Below the pieces are notes generated by a model that had not been told where the DNA came from, did no database searches, and worked only from the letters and a program-made list of their open reading frames with translations. Below, one piece after another: positions 23,479 through 35,681 of a DNA stretch of 64,000 nucleotides. The position numbers and the translations under genes are program-made. Location of the stretch: assembly GCA_007570785.1 (NCBI GenBank), contig ML664159.1:4435987-4499986 (forward strand), written 5' to 3'. Numbering within the stretch: the stretch's first letter is position 1; every line of letters begins with the position of its first letter. The stretch comes from Antilocapra americana. Its lineage: Eukaryota; Chordata; Mammalia; Artiodactyla; Antilocapridae.

Positions 23479-25460
23479 TTTTTTTTTTTTTAATTATTGT
23501 TTTTGCCATACATTGTCATGATATCACCATGGGTTTACATATGCTTCCCCTCCGGGTCCCCCCTCCCTCCTCCCTCCCCCCCGGGAAATCTCGCTGCACC
23601 AGTCCCGAGCATCAATCCTGGGCTGGCGATTGATTAGACACATGACAATTAACATGCTTCAATGCCCTTCTCCCATCTCATCCCACCCTTACCCTCATCC
23701 ACAAAGTCCACAAGTCTATTCTATACATCTGCGTTCCTTTTGTTGTCTCCCATGTTGGGTTCTCATTACTGTCTTTCTAAATTCCATATATATGTGTTAA
23801 TATACTGTATTGTTGTTTTTGCTTCTGGCTTACTTCACTCTGGATAATGGGCTCCAGTTTCGTCCATCTGAGTAGAATTGCTTCAAATGAATTTTTTTTT
23901 AATGCTGAGTAATATTCCATTGTGTATATGTACCACAGCTTTCTTATCCATTCGTCAGTTGATGGGCATCTAGGTTGCTTCCATGTCCTGGCTATTGTAA
24001 ACAATGCAGCGATGAACATTGGGGTACACGTGGCTCTTTCAATTCTGGTTTCCTCGGTGTATATGCCCAGCAGTGGGATTGCTGGGTCATATGGCAGGTC
24101 TATTTGCAGCTTTTTAAGGAACCTCCACACTGTTTTCCATAGTGGCTGTACTAGTTTGCATTCCCACCAACAGTGTAAGAGGGTTCCCTTTTCTCCACAT
24201 CCTCTCCAGCATTTATTGCTTGTAGACTTTTGGATGGCAGCCATTCTGACTGGTGTAAAGTGGTACCTCATTGTNNNNNNNNNNGTTTTGATTTGCATTT
24301 CTCTGATAATGAGTGATGTTGAGCATCTTTTCATGTGTTTGTTAGCCATTTTTATATCTTCTTTGGAGAAATGTCTGTTAAGTTCTTTGGCCCACTTTTT
24401 AATTGGGTTGTTTATTTTTCTAGAATGGAGCTGCAGGAGTTGTTTGTATATTTTTGAGATTAATTGTTTGTCTGTTGTTTCATTGGCTATTATTTTCTCC
24501 CATTCTGAAGGCTGTCTTTTCACCTTGCTTATAGTTTCCTTTGTTGTGCAAAAGCTTTTAATCAACACACAGAAATCCCTGGCATTCCTATACACTAACA
24601 GTGAGAAATCAGAAAGAGAAATTAAGGAAACAATTCCATTCACCATCGAAACAAAAAGAATAAAATACTTAGGAGTATTTCTACCTAAAGAATCAAAAGA
24701 CTTGTATATAGAAAACTATAGAACACTGATGAAAGAAATCAAGGAGGACACAAACAGATGGAGAAATGTACCGTGCTCATGGATTGGAAGAATCAATATA
24801 GTGAAAATGAGTATACTACCTAAAGCAATCTATAGATACAATGCAATTCCTATCAAGCTACCAGAGGTCTTCTTCAAAGAATTAGAACAAATAATTTCTC
24901 AATTTGTATGGAAATACAAAAAACCTCGTATAGCCAAAGCAATCTTGAGAAAGAAGAATGGAACGGGCGGAATCAACCTACCGGACTTTAGGCTATACTA
25001 CAAATCCACAGTCATTAAGACAGTATGGTACTGGCACAAAGACAGAAACATAGATCAATGGAACAGAATAGAAAGCCCAGAGATAAATCCACGCATCTAT
25101 GGACACCTTATCTTTGACAAAGGAGGCAAGAATATACAATGGAGAAAAGACAATCTCTTTAACAAGTGGTGCTGGGAAAACTGGACAGCCACTTGTAAAA
25201 GAATGAAACTAGATCACTTTCTAACACCATACACAAAGATAAACTCAAAATGGATCAAAGATCTAAGCATAAGACCAGAAACTATAAAACTCCTAGAGGA
25301 TAACATTGGGAAAACACTCTCTGACATAAACCAAAGCGGGATACTCCATGACCCACCTCCCAGAATATTGGAAATAAAAACACGAATAAACAAATGGGAC
25401 CTAATTAAAATTAAAAGCTTTTGCACAACAAAGGAAACTATAAGCAAGGTGAAAAGACAG
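23479..25460 (-). mobile_element. Young L1 (ruminant), 5'-inverted (twin-primed) insertion
   Basis: Left part 23479-24562 is antisense L1: T-run, 3' UTR, and the ORF2 C-terminus, whose minus-strand translation includes [20 protein letters not shown] and the zinc-knuckle-like [20 protein letters not shown]. Right part 24563-25460 is sense ORF2 sequence from further upstream in the element ([40 protein letters not shown]). The two parts end in the same L1 sequence, so 24512-24562 and 25410-25460 form a perfect 51-bp inverted repeat. This is the usual outcome of twin priming. Coding frames are almost uninterrupted on each side, so the insertion is recent. No clear target duplication was found. 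The 520-aa + strand ORF is an artefact of this structure. Confidence 0.92.
24275..24284. other. Assembly gap of 10 Ns inside L1
   Basis: Ten Ns between CATTGT and GTTTTG. The related L1 copy at 55.27 kb has a single G at this place, so the gap is of nominal size and hides about one base, or a bad contig join. Confidence 0.97.
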
Positions 25461-26059
25461 TACTCTTCATTTTCATCTTACTAACTTTCCAGTTTTAACC
25501 TAAGTTTTTTTAAAATAAGAATTTAAACATAAAATGATAACCTTAAAGAACTAAGGGATATTAGTATTTCATAGTTATTCTTTCTGTTTTTAGTAGTTTT
25601 TTTGACCCTTATGAGTGTGTATAATAGTCACTATTAATGTTATTATTTTCTCAGATTTGTTATGAAAATTATACCTTTACTGCAAATGATGTGTTACTTT
25701 TTAATCATGGGAAACTATAGCAGTATCTATATTGAACCCAAAATATAATCTGAATATATGTGATCTTACTTTGTATTAACATCTGTACTTTTTATGTATG
25801 TGGGGGGATATGTGTTTATTTACTTTAGGTGCATTTTACTACATTTATATGTTCACTGAGATTTTATATAGAGGCATTAAAAAAGCAAACAGGTATAGTC
25901 AGTCTTGGGTGTTCATCTTATGTGTGTGTGTATATATATATAGGTTATTGGGGATGCAAAGATATGAAAGATAGAAGAATCTAGTAATTGCCTTTAAGAT
26001 CAGAGCACAAAGCATTAGTTTGGATTTTACAAGGCCAGCCAGCAACAAAAGAGCAGTAA
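25461..26059. other. Intronic, no recognised repeat
   Basis: AT-rich DNA with a short (TG)n(TA)n tract at 25921-25942. Confidence 0.45.
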
Positions 26060-26480
26060 TTTATGAGCTCAGCGTAAAAGAATAGCATAATTGCATTAAA
26101 AATTAATGCTAATGAACACTAAAATGGGGAAGGTGGTTATGATGAAAGTTTGTATTCATCTTCTCTGGTTTGAATGATGGCTAGTGGCTTGATTAATGGC
26201 TTAATTTCTATCAATTAGCGGGGAAAAATCTCCTGCGAGACAAGGGTAAATTGAGCATTGAATTACATATCTTGCTTTTGTGTGCTAAGAAAAAAGAGCT
26301 GCGTATCTCTGATATTAGCCACAGTGACAAATGTGGTGTGCCCTGCGATGTCTGCATTAGCTCTCCTGACAGGCGAGCTGTGTGTGGTTATGGGGTGTTT
26401 GGAGATGGCTGGCAGACAGCATTCACTGCAAGCACCTCAGAAACACAACTCTTCCATCTACAGAATTTTAATTAGAGTCA
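26060..26480. promoter_or_regulatory. Candidate conserved non-coding element (possible enhancer)
   Basis: Repeat-free block with dense homeodomain-type cores: a palindromic paired-homeodomain site TAATTGCATTA at 26088-26098, AATTAATGCTAAT just after it, TTGATTAATGG and TCAATTAGCG around 26190-26220, plus a TGACAG (TALE-type) core near 26370. It keeps several CpGs in an AT-rich setting. Overlapping short ORFs (74 and 95 aa) in two frames have no domain. RSRC1 is the neighbour of SHOX2 in mammals, so an intronic enhancer for SHOX2 or RSRC1 is a reasonable inference, not a demonstrated fact. Confidence 0.45.
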
Positions 26481-27149
26481 GTAAGAATTCTGAAATAAAA
26501 TGGACAACAAATAACAACTTCAGAGTCTGTATTCTGCCCTGTTAATCCAGTATACTTCAAATTATATTCCTTTCTTCTATCCAGTAGCTTTGGCTTTGTT
26601 GGAATTATTACTTTCATTAAAGTGAGTTTGACTACCCATGTTTATTACATTTGAGACAAGCATAAGGCAATAGTCCATTAATATTTTGTTTAGCCAAATT
26701 CTCAGAAACTATTTGAGTTTTTTGTAGCAACAGTTACTGCACAATAAATAAATAACGGGTCTCAAGTAGTAGTTTACTACTCAGATTATCTTCAGGCTTA
26801 AATGAAAGAATGACAGGTTTTCTAAAAGTTTTGTTTCTTTTATTCATTAGTAAAGATTTTCAGAATGTGACATATATAATTCTTTAAAAATTTATTTGAG
26901 TAAGAAAGATTCCAAAAACATAGGTCTGTAATCTAGCTCAAGATAATGCCAGAAGACCAAGACAATATTTATGGCGTCTCTTCTACTAATAAAGCTATGT
27001 TGTATTTTACTGAATGAATAAGCATTAAAATGCAGAATAAGAACAAGACTGAGGACATTTATTATTCTAGTAAATGGTTAAGAAGGTAGAAAAAAGAATG
27101 TGTTGCCTGGCAGGAGTGAATAAATACATTATTTGATTAGTAAATAATG
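26481..27149. other. Intronic, no recognised feature
   Basis: AT-rich single-copy-looking DNA without repeats that I can name. Confidence 0.4.
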
Positions 27150-27325
27150 ACTGGATCACAGTTCAGGGATTGGATATCACTTCTTGACTTTGGCCAAGTT
27201 ACTTAGCCTCAGTTTCTCATCTGTATAGTGGAAATACTAACACTACTGTCTTTGATGGTCATGATCATTAAATGAGGTGATCCATATGAATCTGCTTAGC
27301 ACTTAGGGCCATAAATGTAAGCTTC
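27150..27325 (+). mobile_element. MIR SINE
   Basis: GACTTTGGCCAAGTTACTTAG, CCTCAGTTTCTCATCTGTAT, ATCATTAAATGAGGTGATCC and CTTAGCACTTAGGGCC are MIR blocks in the right order. Confidence 0.88.
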
Positions 27326-27954
27326 TGGTACTGCCATGGTGACTGCTCCTGCTACCGTAACAGCTCATCTGACCTTTTAAACAACCATTTTAATGAAAAA
27401 TTAGCCTCTGTGACCTTCCTTACTAGAAAAGAATTCCAGATATTGATGATCAAAACAAGGGTCTATAGACTTACAAACACTACACTAATATACATCTATT
27501 TTAAAACATGATTTCTACTAGAGGACTACTATTACAGGGAGTGTGAGTTACTGACATCCGTTAGGATTCCAATGGCCAGAAATTGAGAGGTTTATATACT
27601 CACTTCTTAGCTAACTTCTGTATCTTTATTACAATTACCAAATCAGTGCCCTAGTACTATTATTACTAATAGCTCTCAGTTATTCAGTGCTTTTGTGAAG
27701 CACTGAATAGCACAGTGCCATTCTCCCTGAGCCCTGTGCCTCCTTTTGTAGCCCTCTATTTTCCTTGATATTACATTGTTTATTTGCATGTGTATTAATC
27801 ATCTCTCCCATTGAAACATAAGCTCCGTGAGGGAAGAAACTCTTGTCTCTAAACCCTAGTATGCCGAACGCTTGCCTGAGTGCGCTCAACTATTTGGAAG
27901 TAGGAAAGGAGACAGAAAGAGGGGGAAGAAAGGAGAGAAGCAACGTCTCAGCCA

Positions 27955-28125
27955 TCCTATGATGTTTCAGCTATTACCCCTATGTCACAGAGGAGAAAAT
28001 AGACCATCACAGCCCACACATCACACATCGCAGCCCACACATCACAGCCCAAAGGTCACAAAGCTAGTAAGAAGCAGAAACAGCATTTAATCCAAATAGT
28101 CTAGACTCAGAGCTGTTATAACTAA
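27955..28125 (-). mobile_element. MIR SINE, antisense, with a small internal tandem duplication
   Basis: CTATGTCACAGAGGAGAAAA then AAGGTCACAAAGCTAGTAAG and GCATTTAATCCAAATAGTCT are antisense MIR. Between them (28003-28050) a CAGCCCACACATCAC unit is repeated two to three times, a local expansion. Confidence 0.78.
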
Positions 28126-28209
28126 CCACTTAGAGACATTTAATTTTTTAAGTTACAAATTTCTTATAATTTGACATTGCTCCCCCATGATTTTTTTTAA
28201 TAGTTACTT

Positions 28210-28432
28210 TGTGGGTATGCTAAGTCGCTTGAGTCATGTCTGACTCTTGCAACCCTGTGGACTGTAGCCTGCCAGCCTCCTCTGTCCGTGGGATTCTCCA
28301 GGGGAGAATACTAGAGTGGGTTGCCATTTCCTCCTCCAGGTGATCTTCCTGACCCAGGGATCAAACCCATGTCTCTTATATCTGCTGCATTGGCAGGTGG
28401 GTTCTGCACCATTCACACCACCTGAGAAGCAT
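28210..28432 (-). mobile_element. Bov-tA type SINE, antisense
   Basis: GCTAAGTCGCTTGAGTCATG, GAGAATACTAGAGTGGGTTG, GACCCAGGGATCAAACCCATG and reversed head CACCACCTGAGAAGC. Confidence 0.9.
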
Positions 28433-29741
28433 TCCTTTTAATTTTTAAGTTTCAGCAAGTATTTATTGACTGCTCACTAAATAATAGAGCACACCATGCT
28501 GACTGCTGAAGTTGACACAAAAAGGTATGTCCCTGTAGCTGGGAGAAATGAAGCTTTTGCTTATGAAGAGATTAATATCAGTGCAAGGTAACATATGCTG
28601 AGAGCCAAATGAATTATGGAAGAGGTCCTTTTCTCACAGATGCCAAGGGAAAGTGATAGGGAGGATTCAGAAAAAGTAAGAGCATTCTAGGTGAGAAGAA
28701 CTAAATGAGGTGGAATTTATGTAGATTTTCAGTAAGGATTTTGTTCTTCATAAAACCTAGTCTGACTCTCTATTCACTTGCACTTATTAAAATGTTTATC
28801 AGAAATTCTTCACTGGTTCAGTCACATTAAAAGTATTCCTGTTACTTAATTTGATATGGATAGCAGTTTGTTGTAGGTCTGTCTTGGACCCCATCCAAGG
28901 GGGTTTGTTACAGGAGACACTCCAGGAGCCTCATTGGCAGATATAACTTGGTACTGTACCATAAGCTTCCAGAAGACTGGTAGACAAGCCACATTCGACT
29001 TAAGAAGTTTTCTCATCTTTCACGTTATTAATGGATATCAGTTCTGGAAATTAATGCCCAGAGATATGAGATTTATGAACAACCTTAAAATGTTAGTGTT
29101 GGATGAATTTCTAATATATATTTTGTATGCTTTGTGAAAGAAACTTATTTAAAATACACTGTTTTGGAGGGAAACTAGCGGCTGTTTAATTAAAATTTTT
29201 GTTCATGAGAAGTTGCTTTAACTTTAGAATTCCAAGTAAACTTTATGGGATGTTTTAGTTGTTTATGAATTTTATTGACTAGCCATCTTTATTTGTTTAT
29301 TTATTGAATAACCAGTTTGTTATTGTTTGCTTTTTTCCTTCTTTTAAAACACTTGAAAATGCTTTACATTTCAAGGACTTTGTTTTGTTTTCACTGTCAG
29401 TATTGTACCATAAAAGGGGATTTTTCAGATATTTCCCTTCTTGACTAAAATTTTAGTCTATTTAAACTAAAAATAAGATACTCTTGTATTATTTATGTAT
29501 TTGTAGCAGTATATTAGTGTATAATTTTTTTCTCCCCTTGGGAGAGAAAAGCAGCATAACTAATTCAGTAACTATGAAGCCAACCAACCCAAACTCTGTA
29601 AAATAAAATGCATTTTAACTTTGGGGAAATTCATAAATGATTAATATTCAAAAGGACTCATTTAGCAATGAGATTTTCATGTGTAAGATACCTTTCATGA
29701 AACTCATGTGGTCCCTTAGCACATGATTACATCTTGGGAAA

Positions 29742-29757
29742 TAGTGCCATCTGCTGT
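29742..29757 (-). promoter_or_regulatory. CTCF-like motif (one mismatch)
   Basis: Minus-strand reading ACAGCAGATGGCACTA matches the 16-base core consensus CCASYAGRKGGCRSYV except at its first base. Confidence 0.4.
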
Positions 29758-29889
29758 TTCAGGCAGTGCTGTTTATAGCCTGGCATTGCTGCCAGTTTAG
29801 AGATGGGCTTGTTTGTAATCTGCAAATAGTTTACAAATTTACATTTTGTCTTTTCAAATTAAAAATTTATATTGGAACTTGTCATCATT

Positions 29890-29917
29890 ATTTACCAATT
29901 TTGTGTAATTGGTAAAT
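29890..29917. repeat. Perfect 11-bp inverted repeat, 6-bp loop
   Basis: ATTTACCAATT pairs with AATTGGTAAAT around the loop TTGTGT. It is followed by ACACAAATTTGTGT, another palindrome that can pair with the loop. Confidence 0.8.
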
Positions 29918-32900
29918 ACACAAATTTGTGTACCATTTGATAATATTTTCAAGGAAAATTCTATGTGTCATGTGGAATTGTTAAATACAACTTTAAGTAG
30001 CAGGTGAGCCTAATTTTTATAAGATCAATGGTAGCAAAATATTTGATTTTAATTTTCATCATAAGAGGAACAAAGTTATACTCCATTCAGCAAGTGAGTT
30101 AATACCTGACTTTTTTAGTCTCTAGTGACTTAACTTTTTGACTCCATTATTTTTTCTCTTACTATGAAATATGAAATATTCTACAGACTTCTTGTAAGCA
30201 ACCTATGAAAGTCATTTTGTTTACCAATAATGTATCTATCAAAAAGCATCAAGTGCAAATATAAATGTTGACTTCATGTTTATCATGATAATATTTTAAA
30301 ACATCCTTTAATTTTTATTCTCCCAGTTACTTTGTCACTTGTCTTCATTTTTACCTCATGGCTGGAAAATGCAGGATACTTTGTATGCTAGGCACTCATG
30401 CCAAGCATATAGACAATAATCAGTTTTAATCCACATTTTTCCCAGTCTTAAAATTGATATAGAAATTTTAAATGACAAATTGGCATGTAAAACTTAAGAG
30501 CATGAATTTAAAACAATTTACTATATATTATTGATGTGTTTTATTCTGCTCCCCAAAATGACAAGGTTATACTTAAGACATACATTTGTGGGCATTGATC
30601 TTAGAATTTTGGGTATGAAGCAATTTAAAACATGTTTTATGCCTGTTTTCGGACAGCATGGAGCTGAGCTATTTATAAGGTTGGAAATGTAAATATCCTA
30701 TGAATCTTTCAAATTTTAATTTATATATCACTCTCTTATTCTTTAATTTAAATATCACACTCTTTAAATATCGCCAGTAAAATGTTTCTCCGCATTGAAA
30801 GGTAAAAGCTATGTTGGTTTATTTTCATATTGTAAGTTAGGCAGACAGGCTTTCCCCTATCTGTCCTGTCACTCTGTTAGTCCTCATCTTTAAAGAAACA
30901 CAAAGATAATGTTCTGTTTTTCTTCTAATCTTCTTTCCATCCTTTATAATTTCTCCAGTGCTACTTTGTTAAACATACTGGCTCTTTGGCTAGCTTCTAT
31001 GATAACACTTCTATTGGTGTCAGGAGCTGGTTGCATGCCCTTATTTAAAGCTACAAACACTGGAAGCTTTAGACATCAAGTACTGTTTGTGAGCTCACCT
31101 CTGACATCTAATACTAATGATGTGCTTTGTAAATCCAAATGAGAGAATATGTTAGAGAAAAAAATCCGAAGGGTCAAACAGTTGATACTTATGAGACATC
31201 ACCCTGAAGTCAGAGATAGTGTTTTTGGTTGGAAACTAATGATTATGAAATAATTTTGGGAGTAATTAAGATCTACACAAACAAATGTGTTTTCATATTG
31301 AAAAATTAAAGTTGATTCACCTGGAATGGTTTTTTAATGATTTTTCTATGCTGTATTAATGCTGTTATACACATAAGTAGTAAAATATTATTCTCTGATA
31401 CAGGATGTGTTAATATCAATAAGTTAGCTGGGCAAAGAATCTGCTCTTCTTTCACGTGCTCAATTTGTATATTACATAATTAAAGTCCACCAGAGCTTTT
31501 ATTCTAAAGCATGTGAAACTATCTGCTCTTCCATGACACTCTGACAGTGTTCGCTTTTATGCTGGAAAATATATTCTTCCAAAGATGGAAGTGTTGTCTC
31601 TAATGGCTGTTATCTCCACACAGTCCATGCAGGATTTCTCGCATAAGAAAAGACTGGTTAGGGCTGTCAGGGACACATCTTCAGCAGCACTGTCTTTCTC
31701 TTAAATAAACTGGACCTTGCATAAGACTATATACTTATAATTTGTGATTGGCCAAAAATTGAACCAAAGATTTTTCATAAAATGTTAATTTTTATTTTTT
31801 TAGTGTATTAAACCAGATTTACTTTTATACTCTTTATGTGTCATTTAATCTTTGCAGCTTAGTATGTAGAAATTGCTTTGATGCAAATAGCTCTACCTTG
31901 TTAAACCAGTTATCACGATTGTTTTTTAAGTAAATACAATTATTCATAAAGCTAAAATCCTAGCATTTTTAGATACCTTGGCTGAGTGTTCAGTAGCTCC
32001 TAATTCAGCTGTGTATTCATTTCAGCTTAGACTAACCATGAGAGTGTGTACCATAAAGTTGCATTTTTCCTCCCCATCTGGCATATGAAAAAAATACAAA
32101 AATATGAAATGACACATGCCTGTGGCTATTTATTAAAGCACTATTTATAAAAGCAAAGAACTGAGAACAACTCAAATGACCATCAATAGGTATTGGTAGG
32201 AAAAAAACTATCATGCAGCCATAATAGGTTACTGTATATCTGTAACATAGAATGAGCAAGTCTCTATACTAAAAGACATAGTGCTAAGTTAGAGAAGTAA
32301 TATACATAGAAATGTATAGCATGCTAATTTTGTGTGAGAAAGAGAATACGTACGCTTGTATTTTCACAAATAAGCAATGGAAGGATAAAAATCAAAACCT
32401 AATAAAAAACAATTGCCTGTGGATTAGAGGAAGAACTAGGAGAATGGTAAGAAAGGAAACCTAGACTTTTCTGAATGATGTTTTAATTCTGACTTTAAAA
32501 GAATGTTTTATGCCATCAAATAACAAATATTAATTATGAAAACAATAGAGCAAAAGATGTGAAAACTTTTTAAAAAGCTGAAACAAATGAACCTGTTATA
32601 TATCAACTTGGTAGCCTAATCACATGGAGAATTATTTCTCCAAGTGACTTTATAGTGTTTTGACAGTTCATCAGTGGAACAAATCCTGAAATCAAAAAGA
32701 ACCATGAATTTTAAACTGCATAATTCATCTTAATAGTAGTGTTTATCTTATTATTTTGAAACTAATACAAATGCAACTCAGAAAGAACAAGTAAGTGCTT
32801 TTGATCATATCTTTAAAGCCTGAGTAATATTCTTAGCATAAGAGGAATGATATGCAAATATAAAAGACTCAACGAAAGTACTATAATCTTAAATTCGGTT

Positions 32901-33136
32901 GGTAATATCAGCATGAACTTATATTTGTTTTTCTCTTCTAAAAATACATATTTCCTATCCCACCCACTGAAAAATATGAGAAGCAATGACAATCCAAAAA
33001 CAATGAACACCCCTACTACTCAGGTTATTGTCTTTAAATAAATATCATTTCCCACTAAAAGGAGTCCAAGCCTTTTGGGGAAATGGCTGATTGCAGTCTA
33101 ATACAGGAACAGTACAAGATGAACCTGGGACCTCTT

Positions 33137-34680
33137 CAGTTCAATAGCTCAGTCATGTCCAACTCTTTACGACCCCATGGACTGCAGCACGCCAGGCCTC
33201 CCTGTCCATCACCAACTCTCAGAGCTTACTCAAACTCATGTCCATTGAGTCGGTGATGCTATCCAACCATCTCATTCTCTGTCATGCCCTGCTCCTTCTG
33301 CCTTCAATCTTTCCCAGCATCAGGGTCTTTTCAAATGAGTCAGTTCTTCGCATCAGGTGGCCAGAGTACTGGAGTTTCAGCTTCAGCATCAGTCCTTCCA
33401 ATGAATATTCAGGATTGATTTCCTTTAGGATGGACTGGTTGGATCTCCTTGCAGTCCAAGGGACTCTCAAGAGTCTTCTGCCACACCACACTTCAAAAGC
33501 ATCAATTCTTCGGTGCTCAGCTTTCTTTATACCCCAACTCTCACATCCATACATGACTACTGGAAAAACCATAGCCTTGAATAGACGGACCTTTGTTGAC
33601 AAAGTAATGTCTCTGCTTTTTAATATGCTGTCTAGATAGGTCATAACTTTTCTCCCAAGGAGTAAGAGTCTTTAATTTCATGGCTGTAGTCACCATCTCC
33701 AGTGATTTTGGAGCCCAAAAAATAAAGTCCGACACTGTTTCCACTGTTTCCCCATCTATTTGCCATGAAGTGATGGGACCAGATGCCATGATCTTAGTTT
33801 TCTGAATGTTGAACTTTAAGCCAACTTTTTCACTCTCCTCTTTCACTTTCACCAAGAGGCTTTTTAGTTCCTCTTCACTTTCTGCCATAAGGGTGGTGTC
33901 ATCGGCATATCTGAGGTTATTGATATTTCTCCTGGCAATCTTGATTCCAGCTGTGCTTTATCCAGCCCAGCATTTCTCATGATGTACTCTGAATATAAGT
34001 TAAATAAGCAGGGTGACAATATACAGCTTCAACGTACTCCTTTTCCTATTTGGAGCCAATCTATTGTTCCATGGCCAGTTCTAACTGTTGCTTCCTTACC
34101 TGCATACAGCTTTCTCAAGAGGCAGGTCAGGTGGTCTGGTATTCCCACCTCTTTCAGAATTTTCCACAATTTGTTGTGATCTACACAGTCAAAGGCTTTG
34201 ATGTAGAAAGTAGAAATAGAGCAGAAATAAAGCAGAAATAGATATTTTTCTGGAACTCTCTTGCTTTTTCGGTGATGCAGCTGATGTTGGCAATTTGATC
34301 TCTGGTTCCTCTGCCTTTTCTGAAACCAGATTGAACATCTGGAAGTTCATGGTTCACGTACTGCTGAAGCCTGGCTTGGAGAATTTTGAGCATTACTTTA
34401 CTACAGTGTGAGATGAGTACAATTGTGCAGTAGTTAGAGCATTCTTTGCATTGCCTTTCTTTGGAATTGGAATGAAAACTGACCTTTTCCAGTCCTGTGG
34501 CCACTGTTCAGTTTTCCAAATTTGCTGGCATGTTAAGTGCAGCGCTTTCACAGCATCATCCCTCAAGATTTGAAATAGCTCAATTGAGTAGTGATACTTC
34601 CCAAGGCCCACTTGAGTTCACACTCCAGGATGTCTGGCTCTAGTTGAGTGATCATACGATCATGATTATATGGGTCTTCT
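33137..34680 (-). mobile_element. BovB LINE, antisense, 5'-truncated
   Basis: Runs from the reversed 3' end (TTCAATAGCTCAGTCATGTCC) up through the ORF to sequence upstream of the catalytic palm (GGCCCACTTGAGTTCACACTCC, GGATGTCTGGCTCTAG). Minus-strand fragments include KVMLKILQARLQQYVNHELP and FRKGRGTRDQIANI, the C-terminal KAMVFPVVMYGCESWG and the LDSILKSRDITL region. Several frameshifts, so no intact ORF. At about 1.5 kb it is one of the two longest BovB pieces here. Confidence 0.93.
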
Positions 34681-35681
34681 TTCTAGTCTTAACAGAAGAG
34701 GTCATATCAGAAGAATGCTCCCACTCTCGCACTCTTCATATCCAAGCAGCTCCCACTTGGCAAAGGTAGAATAAAAATGTGAAGCCAATGCCCACAGACT
34801 GAAGTGCATTAAATATATAATTATTCATGAGCTCATAATAGTCACCTTTGGACCAGAATTGATCAATAAAGGGAAAGAAACAGTCTGCTTTTTCCTGTAC
34901 AGACTATATTTCAGTCATAAAATAGTCAATGAAGGAAGTTCTTTAGATCAGAGTTAATAAATACAGTACAAATCATAGAATTAGAAAAAAATCACCATAT
35001 TGGAGTGCCTAATAAAATAATGGATTAAAGCAACAATCGTTAATGTCTGCTAAAACCATTAAGTGAAAGTTTAGTGGAGAACTTAATAATAGGGTAGGAT
35101 TGACATTGTCTTGAACACACTGATCAACCTTAACATCATTAAAAGTGGAAGAAGCACATCCTAATCTGATGTATTTCGAATTACACAGCACTACCTGTGA
35201 TGTATGCTTGACCGAAAGAAATTGAACCTGATACTTAAGCCTGCCTAGATCTAACTGCTGGTTTACAGAAAATATGAAGGATAGAAGAACATGTTAAATG
35301 ACACCATAATCATAAAATCAGCAAAATCCAGAATATAGAAAATTTTAGCAGCTAAATGATCCATTTTCTCCAATAAATAAATGATAATGAAAGGAAGGGT
35401 TGGTGGACTGTAAGTGATGAAAAGGAATTTAAGACACTTGTTGACTAAGTGTAATATGTGGTGGACTTTGTTTAGATCCTGTTTCAGACAAACCAACTGT
35501 AAAAAAGAAACAAACACTTTTCATGGGCAATCAGTGAAAACTAAACATGGACTATACAAGACGGTATTAAGGAATTGTTCCTAATAATGTTGGATTTAAA
35601 GGTAGTATCATAGTTATGTTGCTTGTTTTTTTCCTTAAGACCCTTATCTGAGATGCCTGATAAAATATTTAGGGGTAACAT
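34681..35681. other. Intronic, no recognised feature
   Basis: No exon or named repeat seen. Confidence 0.4.

Larger units (their letters stand above)
28433..33136. other. Long repeat-poor intronic stretch
   Basis: About 4.7 kb with no transposon that I can name, unusual in this window. It contains a short hairpin (29890-29917), a CTCF-like motif (29742-29757) and a repeat-free GC-richer block at 31440-31720. An L1-like remnant around 32110-32400 is possible (AAAGCAAAGAACTGAGAAC, CAATAGGTATTGG). Short ORFs show no domain. Confidence 0.4.

Noticed and set aside
23777..24646. 289-aa minus-strand frame
   Set aside because: C-terminal L1 ORF2 sequence, listed under the L1 insertion and not as a host gene.
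23922..25484. 520-aa + strand open frame, the longest in the window
   Set aside because: It reads antisense L1, crosses the N gap and then enters sense L1 ORF2 after the inversion; no single gene has this structure.
26251..26545. Two overlapping ORFs (74 and 95 aa) in the candidate conserved block
   Set aside because: Different frames, no domain, no splice or start context; the block looks regulatory, not coding.
28003..28050. Repeated CAGCCCACACATCAC units resembling a direct-repeat array
   Set aside because: Only two to three imperfect copies without spacers, inside a MIR; a local tandem duplication, not a CRISPR or satellite.
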